DNA of 6,067 nt, from positions 1-6,067 of the forward strand of contig CALCOQ010000285.1 of NCBI GenBank assembly GCA_937897005.1, read 5' to 3'. Position numbers and translations under genes: made by a program. This DNA comes from an uncultured euryarchaeote (GTDB lineage Archaea; Thermoplasmatota; Poseidoniia; Poseidoniales; Poseidoniaceae). The notes under the pieces are model-generated. The model made no database searches, was not told the origin of the DNA, and saw nothing but the letters and a program-made list of their open reading frames with translations. Positions 1 through 5,576 of this stretch are shown piece by piece (within the stretch, counting starts at the first letter, position 1; each line of letters starts with the position of its first letter).

Positions 1-252
1 CAACTATGCGTCCTACCCGGCCCTACGCGTGCTACATCAACAGGCCTGTTTGGACTTGCTCCAGCGGGGATGTTCGTTTCATCGACAATTGAGAAATCTC
101 CGTCTTGCGACATCATTGTACACTCCCATTGCCGTTCGTTTCTGCTACAGTGCCTGCCCTCCCGGGCACCCGGATCATCCCGGGCCGCTCGCACTAAGGA
201 GAGGGGACTTTCCTCAGGGTCCAACCCTGTCAGCGGTCCTCCTGCTCCCTCC
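1..252 (-). ncRNA. rnpB: RNase P RNA, archaeal type A-like, 3' end cut by window edge
   Basis: This is the catalytic RNA of ribonuclease P, which removes 5' leaders from pre-tRNAs. Read on the minus strand, the conserved blocks occur in the right order. CR-I (GAGGAAAGTCCCC) is at 215-203, CR-II (CAGAAACGAACGGC) at 144-131, a CR-III-like GAAACGAACATCCCC at 80-66, CR-IV (GGAGCAAGTCCAAACAGG) at 62-45, and GGGTAGG after P15 at 18-12. CR-IV is nearly identical to the E. coli M1 RNA block. Helices that form: P3 229-224/220-215; P8 184-180/173-169; P9 168-164/159-155 with a GGGA loop; P7-like AGTG/CACT 195-192/152-149; P10-like CGGC/GCTG 134-131/65-62; P12 119-115/89-85 enclosing a GCAA-capped hairpin at 111-102. 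Bacterial P13/P14 are missing, as is usual in archaea. CR-V and the 3' strands of P1, P2 and P4 lie beyond the left edge. The 5' end near 252 is estimated from the P1/P2 position and could be off by 10-15 nt. Forward ORFs across this region are spurious. Confidence 0.9.
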
Positions 253-295
253 ACGAGCGCTCAATGGCAGGTGTACTTGGCTTCAATCCTGTGAC
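253..295. other. Short spacer between the surface gene and rnpB
   Basis: About 43 bp separate the TGA stop of the surface-protein gene from the estimated 5' end of RNase P RNA. Both genes are on the minus strand. I see no T-run that would act as an archaeal terminator. The only weak TATA-like stretch (AAGTACAC, 278-271) lies roughly 20-26 nt upstream of the estimated RNA start. An 8-bp palindrome, GAGCGCTC, occupies 255-262. It may belong to an extended P1 helix or be chance. Confidence 0.4.
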
Positions 296-3200
296 TCATT
301 GGTGAAATCTCTGATCACTCTGTTGAACCGCATATGGGCTGTATTGTGGATCATTGGATGCATAGGGGTCAACTTGCCCAGAATATGCCGTAGGCTGACT
401 CTCTGGAACTGCCACATACGGCATGACTGTAGCAGGGTCATGAGCGGCTGGAGCCTGCTGAACCGCTGCTGGAACATATTGATCCTGCGAAGCCATTGGC
501 TGAGGGTGGAAATCATCCCCGCCTAGATATTGGTCCTCTTCATACAACAGAGAATCAGAATCATCACCCGCACTTCGCATGAATACACCCAGTACCACCA
601 ATAATGACAACAACAGCAATCCTAGAACCCAGATGAACAATGGATTGACCTGGCCGATGGATCCGCTCAGCCACGAATCATCCTCGGCATCCCGTATCTG
701 TATCTCATCACTTTCCCCAACAATGGCATTGTCAAGATAGATGACCATGGTGTACTCGCCATTCTTCTTGAGATGCCAATCGACGCGCACCAACTCTGTC
801 TGCCCAGCCTCGATTCCAATATCGGAATCAAAGATGGTCTTCGAGGTCAGGTCGATATCCACTGCTTCCACTCTGACTCTGACAGTACCGTTCATCCGAC
901 CCATGTTGAGCACATTTACATCGATGACCAACTCTTCCCCGACCAAGGCCACTCCATCTACTGAGGTTCCAATCTCTCCACTGAGAACAAATATTGCTTG
1001 TACTCTTTCGATATTCCATGTGGCCATGGGGGATTCGTCAGAATTGAGGTATCTGGACATTTCATTACCGGCTGCATCGTATCCAGACACCCAGACCTCG
1101 AGAATCACTTGTTTCTCGAACTGCCTGATGTCGACGATGGAGTCAATCTCCAATAATGCCATTGCAGGAATTGTCGAACCACTGCTGCGTGCATCTGCAA
1201 GTGAAGCATTCACGCTTCCCTCTGCCAATGGAAGGGAATTGGTATCGAATTCCCTGAGCCTCCAATTCAACACCAAGTTCTCGGCCGACATCTGGATATC
1301 TTCATGGATCCGGAACTCAATCTCAATTGAGGGCAATGAGTCCAATGGAATCTCTGCATCTGAACGCGGGGCCAGGACATCGCTGATGCGAGGAGCGGTT
1401 GCATCGACAACGAACCAGATTGTTGCTTCATCGCGGTCTGTGACGTCATTTGCCATTGCTGGCAGATTGCCCAATGACAGGACAAGAGGGTGTTCACCAG
1501 TTTCTGCCGACATCGTCAATTGCATACTGAATGAGCCATTCTCTGAGAGAGCCCAGATATTGAAGCCGCGGAAACGGCCAAGAACATCGAATGTTTGAAT
1601 TGCTAATTCTCCTGAATCCTCCCACCGTATCAAACCTGAAACCGTGATCGATTGGCCTGGTTTCACCCAAGCGCCACTGGCATCCACATCGTCTCCTGCA
1701 GTTCCAACTGAGATACTGGATGTATCTATCATCAGATCGGTGCTGAAGCGCCAACGCAGATGTGGCAAAACAGAGAATGAACTCTGGGATGCCCTGTCAG
1801 ACACTTCCACCGTTGGCTCTCTCTGTGTGAATGGGTCGGGTTGCATCTCCCAACCGATCTTGAATTTGACATCAAAAACCAGATCCATGGCATATGGGCT
1901 TGGATCATCGCTGCGCGATAACAATCCACAGGATATCACTTCCAAATACGGATCTGAACTCGAACAAATCCCATCTGTGCCGCTCCAAACAATTTCCATG
2001 GGCGAGGTTGGAACTGTGCTGGCCAACTCGATGCGGATATTGGCTACATCACTACGCCCATTTGGTTCATCGAATGGGAATTGCATGTGTTGTAACTCAC
2101 CTGGGTGCATCCAAGACGTCCTTCCATCTACGTGACCTGCTGCGGAAGAATGGACCAATGGGGCGCCATCATTCTTGATCTGATACAGGAAGAGATGATT
2201 ATCTGAGCCCGGGCCTCCACCCCCTATCAATTCGTTTCCAGCAGGGTCGGAAGCGAGCAGGAAACCCGAGACTGTCTCGCCTTGTGCTGCTGATAAATCG
2301 TTGAGATGTGCGGTATATATCCCTTGAGAATTATTGAGCACTGAAGGAACATTCAAAGAAAGGGAAAAATGCTCACCATCATCTGGAATTCCATCATCAT
2401 CAGTATCATCCAACCACGAACGCCACAGCATCAATGTAGCAGAATTCGGCAGGACAGGAACATCACCGATCGTGAATTCAAGATACTGGGCTTGTGAAGA
2501 CGGTCTGTGATCATGGAAACGCATGTTGCTTGCCAATAGTGTTGGAGCCAAGGAATCAGTGAAGAATGATTGATTCTCTGCAATCAGCCAGATGATTTCT
2601 TGACTTGGGCCAGCTGAGACGTTAATGGTGATCTCAATCGCAAAAGCACTGGAAGGGACCAGCATGGGAAGGGTAGCCAGACCATTGGAATCAACGGTTC
2701 CAGTTACCTTGGAGATGCCATCCAGAAACAATTCAACATCCACTTCACCGATACGCGGAGTCTGCCATCCCGTGTCCTCGAATTTTATCTTGACAAGGAC
2801 ATCGACCCATGAACCGGTTTTCAGATATGGAGATGAAAGAGGTACACGTTCTCCTACTGAATTCCTTACCCACCAATCGGTGACCTCGAGATCATTCTCG
2901 ACACCATTGACTGGACCTTGTCCAAACTTCTCGACTTTTGACAAACCACGGATTCCGCTGCTCATCAATGGCCGGATTCTGATGTCCACCCACTCTTCAT
3001 CGTCCCAGTCTCTGCTGATCTGGAAACGATGTTCAGTCAGGAAGTCGTTACTGGTCATTATTGCTGGAGACACGTCGTCGGATAATTCAATCAAAGAACC
3101 ATCACCGTAGAGAAGTGAAACATTGCCTGAAAGTTCTTGGATGAAACTGATTCGACCAGCCCGAAAGGTGACATCGAACTGAACCCCTGTCATGGTGCCA

Positions 3201-5464
3201 TTGAATATTTGATGTCGGGCCTGAACCTCGATCCACTCTTCTGAAGCAGTCAATATCGTACTGCTGTTGCTCCACATGAGAACGGTGGTAATACTGCTCT
3301 GAGAGGTTTCAACATCGAGTAATCCGAGTCTCACAGAACCAGGTAATGACATTGTCACGGTCAATGGTAGCAACAGATTGTTTCCAGCCCCAAGATAATC
3401 AGAAGCAAGATCATTGACGGCCATGATCAATGAAGAATCGGGTGTGAATTCAACCTCAAAGGAGGGGTATTGTATGGTGGACAAACCTCTGATCAACAAA
3501 TCACCTGCGGCCGCTACAAATCGGAATTTGATTCTAGAGGTGTCTAGCGTTGCCCCGACCACAGTGCTGCTGCTGTTCTCAAGCCCTGATGAAAGGGCAA
3601 GCAATTCCGACTCAGTCAATACCAGCAATGTTGAATCCTCAAGGTCATTCAATTGTCGCACAGCGATGCTGAGACCATCGACAATAACCTCGACTTCAAG
3701 GTCGGTGACCTCTGTTGTAGTGGGCACCATTTCAAGGCTCAACGAATGGACATCGAATTGCGGTAGAACAACCTCGACATCATATGGGTTGTTTGAAACC
3801 AGATTCATCTGATGGGAGTTTGCTCCATTAGCAAAGCGTTGCTGATGTCCTAACCAACCGAGTGAGGAATCGGAAATCGACCACTCTTTGAATCTATCAT
3901 GGCCGATATCGATGGAGAGATCCTGTGGCATCCCCCCTCCGTTGAGATCTATTGTGAACTCATCGACACTCCAAGTTCCAGTTTGTGAACGTATCTCGAA
4001 CTGGATATGAGACATTGGTTTTGCCAAAGCGGTGACACCCTTGTTTGGCAGAGGCTTCCACACCCCATCAAAATCGTAGAAACCAAATTCCACTGGGCCA
4101 GAAGAGGTGATATCAGTGGCGATGCGGGAAGTTGGCCTTGCAATATCGAATGCAGGTGGAATTGCCTTACCAACAGAATTTCCTCTCAACTCTCCTGAGC
4201 CACTCGCCTCAACCCAACTACAATTCTCAAGGTACCAGCCATCGTCAACCACATACTGAATGAACTCACTGCGCCAACGCCCCATCATGTTGATCGATTT
4301 TATCCATGGCGAGCCGCCCGAGCCTTCATTCAACTCAATCTTGAACTTGATAGCAGGATGTAAGAGCCAATCTATGGTTCCAAGATCCATAATCATTTCA
4401 TCCCTGTCCTCAAAGCCTGGAATCGGAGTCTCCAACTCGGCATCCAGAACACTCCATAGAGTGGTGGAACCCGTTGGAAACACCCCGACCAACGACATCA
4501 GACCATATGGTCCGGGAGCCATCGGCAGATCGGCAGTACTTGCATGGCCGAATGAAGGCGATTGCCACCACCCGCCTTGATTCGATACTCCAGAAGTTGG
4601 TGTGATCATGACATCGTCAATGTTCCAGCCAGTATAGGTGACCGAACCATCGGTTGAACCAATTCCGAATCTGATCTGGAAATCAGGATTGTTGGCGATA
4701 TGGGTTGATATCGTGTATGTTTGTTTACTGAACGATGCTTCGTTTATCGTGGACGTAGAATGAGACCAAAGACTGACCCAGTTTCCACTTGGGTTCTTGA
4801 CCTGGATGTAGGCATGGTCATAATAATAGGACTCGATTCCAAGTCGGCGCTGGAAAGACATCTCCCAGCCCCCACTGCAATGAGAACAATTGATACTAGG
4901 ACTGGTTGCCCAATATGTGGTACTCAGGTAGTTTGGATAACTCCCTGTGTAGGTGTAAAGAGCGTTGCTTCCAGAGGTCACTCTGGAACCAGAAAGACCT
5001 GTGTCCTGCCCTACGTTCCAAATTCCGTTGTGGAGTGTCCACTGCGCACCGGTGCCATTCTCAAAATCAAACAATACTCCTTGTGGCAGAACCTTGATGC
5101 CGCTATCATTGTGTTGAATGTTCTCGAATTTTGATCTGCTGTCATTGAAATCTGTTCCTTGCTCCCATGAAAACTCCTCATACCGAGGCAATATCTGAGA
5201 TTCCATCGACATCGTCATCGAGTCTACAGTATGGCCATTTGGAATTTCAATCTTGTACTGATCACTCATCCCATCGCTCCACTGCGGTACATTCACTATC
5301 GAATATCCAAGATCCACATGCGAGCGAGTTTCATCGCCGTTGGATTCCATTTCAAGTTCATTCTCTCCCATCTCGGCATTCAAGCCGAACAAGGGTGCCA
5401 TGCTCATCATCATCATCAACCAAGCCAAAAATATCGGCCGGACGGGTATGTTGCTTCGGTACAT
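296..5464 (-). CDS. Giant modular surface protein, single C-terminal membrane anchor
   Basis: This 1722-residue protein has no gene name I recognise. Residues 1-30 form a signal peptide: charged MYRSNIPVR, a hydrophobic core with four consecutive Met, and likely cleavage after A30. An acidic linker follows. Residues 130-287 look like a MAM-type jelly roll (FDFENGTG at the start, GWNIDDV at 279-285, cysteine pair C193/C196). Residues 300-530 hold two beta-rich segments, and 550-800 is unassigned. Two related blocks lie at about 810-1083 and 1196-1473, the first with a calcium-loop-like motif at 1019-1031. A CARDB-like Ig domain spans about 1488-1590, a membrane helix 1608-1629 and a Pro/Gln/Tyr/Ala-rich tail 1630-1722. 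I count 15 N-X-S/T sequons, all before the membrane helix, which fits a glycosylated outside and a cytoplasmic tail. The ATG at 5464 is chosen because the signal peptide follows at once; no Shine-Dalgarno precedes it, which is common in such archaea. A role in adhesion or polymer binding is inference. It is not a catalytic family that I can recognise. Confidence 0.93.
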   Translation of the reverse strand: MYRSNIPVRPIFLAWLMMMMSMAPLFGLNAEMGENELEMESNGDETRSHVDLGYSIVNVPQWSDGMSDQYKIEIPNGHTVDSMTMSMESQILPRYEEFSWEQGTDFNDSRSKFENIQHNDSGIKVLPQGVLFDFENGTGAQWTLHNGIWNVGQDTGLSGSRVTSGSNALYTYTGSYPNYLSTTYWATSPSINCSHCSGGWEMSFQRRLGIESYYYDHAYIQVKNPSGNWVSLWSHSTSTINEASFSKQTYTISTHIANNPDFQIRFGIGSTDGSVTYTGWNIDDVMITPTSGVSNQGGWWQSPSFGHASTADLPMAPGPYGLMSLVGVFPTGSTTLWSVLDAELETPIPGFEDRDEMIMDLGTIDWLLHPAIKFKIELNEGSGGSPWIKSINMMGRWRSEFIQYVVDDGWYLENCSWVEASGSGELRGNSVGKAIPPAFDIARPTSRIATDITSSGPVEFGFYDFDGVWKPLPNKGVTALAKPMSHIQFEIRSQTGTWSVDEFTIDLNGGGMPQDLSIDIGHDRFKEWSISDSSLGWLGHQQRFANGANSHQMNLVSNNPYDVEVVLPQFDVHSLSLEMVPTTTEVTDLEVEVIVDGLSIAVRQLNDLEDSTLLVLTESELLALSSGLENSSSTVVGATLDTSRIKFRFVAAAGDLLIRGLSTIQYPSFEVEFTPDSSLIMAVNDLASDYLGAGNNLLLPLTVTMSLPGSVRLGLLDVETSQSSITTVLMWSNSSTILTASEEWIEVQARHQIFNGTMTGVQFDVTFRAGRISFIQELSGNVSLLYGDGSLIELSDDVSPAIMTSNDFLTEHRFQISRDWDDEEWVDIRIRPLMSSGIRGLSKVEKFGQGPVNGVENDLEVTDWWVRNSVGERVPLSSPYLKTGSWVDVLVKIKFEDTGWQTPRIGEVDVELFLDGISKVTGTVDSNGLATLPMLVPSSAFAIEITINVSAGPSQEIIWLIAENQSFFTDSLAPTLLASNMRFHDHRPSSQAQYLEFTIGDVPVLPNSATLMLWRSWLDDTDDDGIPDDGEHFSLSLNVPSVLNNSQGIYTAHLNDLSAAQGETVSGFLLASDPAGNELIGGGGPGSDNHLFLYQIKNDGAPLVHSSAAGHVDGRTSWMHPGELQHMQFPFDEPNGRSDVANIRIELASTVPTSPMEIVWSGTDGICSSSDPYLEVISCGLLSRSDDPSPYAMDLVFDVKFKIGWEMQPDPFTQREPTVEVSDRASQSSFSVLPHLRWRFSTDLMIDTSSISVGTAGDDVDASGAWVKPGQSITVSGLIRWEDSGELAIQTFDVLGRFRGFNIWALSENGSFSMQLTMSAETGEHPLVLSLGNLPAMANDVTDRDEATIWFVVDATAPRISDVLAPRSDAEIPLDSLPSIEIEFRIHEDIQMSAENLVLNWRLREFDTNSLPLAEGSVNASLADARSSGSTIPAMALLEIDSIVDIRQFEKQVILEVWVSGYDAAGNEMSRYLNSDESPMATWNIERVQAIFVLSGEIGTSVDGVALVGEELVIDVNVLNMGRMNGTVRVRVEAVDIDLTSKTIFDSDIGIEAGQTELVRVDWHLKKNGEYTMVIYLDNAIVGESDEIQIRDAEDDSWLSGSIGQVNPLFIWVLGLLLLSLLVVLGVFMRSAGDDSDSLLYEEDQYLGGDDFHPQPMASQDQYVPAAVQQAPAAHDPATVMPYVAVPESQPTAYSGQVDPYASNDPQYSPYAVQQSDQRFHQ
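578..643 (-). other. C-terminal transmembrane helix, residues 1608-1629
   Basis: PLFIWVLGLLLLSLLVVLGV is followed by F-M-R, with acidic residues on the outer side (AEDDSW). The tail after it runs 93 residues to the stop. This is not a short PGF-CTERM/archaeosortase-type signal, which would end within a few residues, so the protein is probably permanently anchored. Confidence 0.9.
695..1003 (-). other. CARDB-like Ig domain next to the membrane, residues ~1488-1590
   Basis: The stretch VGEELVIDVNVLNMGRMNGT, then a strand rich in Val and Arg, EAGQTELVRVDWHLKKNGEY and a terminal YLDNAIVGESDEI follow the usual CARDB/APHP plan: new-strand G, N-x-G, G-x-T, W and G-x-Y. In archaeal surface proteins this domain often precedes the C-terminal membrane helix, as it does here. 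Confidence 0.6.
1046..1879 (-). repeat. Internal duplicated block B of the surface protein (residues ~1196-1473)
   Basis: This is the second copy. Its landmarks are DVKFKIGWEM (1198), WVKPG plus IRWEDSG (1266-1285), the AP of DATAP (1357-1358), LVLNWRLRE (1397) and DAAGNE (1463-1468). It lacks the acidic calcium-loop residues present in block A. Between the blocks, residues 1084-1195 carry a second likely disulfide pair (C1167, C1179). Confidence 0.65.
2216..3037 (-). repeat. Internal duplicated block A of the surface protein (residues ~810-1083)
   Basis: Block A matches block B at a steady spacing of 384-390 residues. The shared landmarks, in order, are EHRFQISRDW (811), YLKTG plus IKFEDTG (880-899), the AP of DSLAP (973-974), LMLWRSWL (1011) and DPAGNE (1073-1078). 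The landmarks look like a cadherin/Ig-type extracellular module that opens with D-x-x-AP and ends with D-x-AGNE. Divergence is high, so this is an old duplication at the protein level and not a DNA repeat. Confidence 0.65.
2372..2410 (-). other. Calcium-binding loop-like motif, residues 1019-1031
   Basis: DDTDDDGIPDDGE has the spacing of thrombospondin type-3 / dockerin-like calcium loops, with Asp at alternate positions, Gly, a hydrophobic residue, Pro and two Asp. It is the only such motif that I see in the protein, so it is more likely a structural metal site than a calcium-repeat stalk. Confidence 0.6.
4604..5077 (-). other. Jelly-roll (MAM / concanavalin-like) domain, residues ~130-287
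   Basis: The order of features matches the MAM-like beta-sandwich domains seen in many secreted archaeal and bacterial proteins. It opens with FDFENG. An SGS-x-LY stretch follows, then SPSINCSHC with a close cysteine pair (C193, C196). Next come a strand with a Tyr-rich tip (ESYYYDHAYIQV), a GNWVSLW turn, a DFQIRFGIGSTDG strand and the closing GWNIDDVMI. Such domains usually bind carbohydrate or mediate protein contacts. The ligand cannot be told from sequence. Confidence 0.7.
5375..5464 (-). other. Signal peptide of the surface protein
   Basis: Residues 1-30 have a basic n-region (R3, R9), a hydrophobic core from about residue 10 to 28 and an L-N-A site before an acidic mature N-terminus. 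This predicts Sec export. There is no twin-arginine motif, and no lipobox cysteine near the cleavage site. The core includes Met17-20, encoded by an ATG repeat at 5405-5416. Confidence 0.8.
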
Positions 5465-5478
5465 GAACAGACGGTGAT

Positions 5479-5490
5479 AACGTCAACGTT
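5479..5490. repeat. Small inverted repeat upstream of the surface gene
   Basis: AACGT and ACGTT are separated by CA, ending 15 bp before the surface-gene ATG. The arms are only 5 bp, so this could be chance. Its position around the expected transcription start makes it a possible operator. Confidence 0.25.
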
Positions 5491-5551
5491 CTAAGGGACT
5501 TCCGTCACATGCCTACACATTTCAGCAATATTTCTTCTCAGAAACGAATAT

Positions 5552-5566
5552 CGGCCCTTAGGGCCG
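5552..5566. repeat. Perfect 7-bp inverted repeat upstream of rpiA
   Basis: CGGCCCT and AGGGCCG flank a single T. The element ends 10 bp before the rpiA ATG. As DNA it could be a dimeric-regulator operator overlapping the start site. As RNA it would give a 6-bp GC-rich stem with a UUA loop directly before the start codon. It contains the TAG (5559-5561) that stops the rpiA frame upstream. Confidence 0.5.
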
Positions 5567-5576
5567 CCACAGGTTC

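Larger units (their letters stand above)
5465..5576. promoter_or_regulatory. Divergent intergenic promoter region
   Basis: These 112 bp must hold the promoters of both the leftward surface gene and the rightward rpiA. Neither start has a Shine-Dalgarno site at proper spacing. An AT-rich AATATTT at 5527-5533 reads as a weak TATA-like box on both strands. Taking transcription to begin about 26 nt away gives leaders of about 40 nt leftward and 20 nt rightward. A second TATA-like stretch, GAATATC at 5546-5552, is about 27 nt upstream of the rpiA ATG, the distance expected for a leaderless transcript. Neither is a strong consensus box. Confidence 0.35.

Noticed and set aside
181..240. GC-rich hairpins at 155-184 and 215-229 as possible transcription terminators
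   Set aside because: They are explained as helices P3, P8 and P9 of RNase P RNA and are not followed by a T-run.
29..526. Forward-strand ORF of 165 codons across rnpB and the end of the surface gene
   Set aside because: It covers the RNase P RNA core and is antisense to the surface-gene tail. The product is rich in Leu/Arg/Cys with no recognisable domain, as expected from translated non-coding strands.
741..1598. Forward-strand ORF of 285 codons antisense to the surface gene
   Set aside because: The opposite strand carries recognisable Ig-like and CARDB-like domains here. The forward product is Ser/Thr/Ile-rich with no motif; it is a shadow caused by codon bias.
1644..3110. Forward-strand ORFs of 163 and 161 codons inside the surface gene
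   Set aside because: They overlap the duplicated blocks on the minus strand and have no domain or initiation signal.
5470..5506. GACGG (5470-5474) and CCGTC (5502-5506) as a long-spaced inverted repeat
   Set aside because: The arms are only 5 bp with a spacer of 27 nt, so a chance match is likely.
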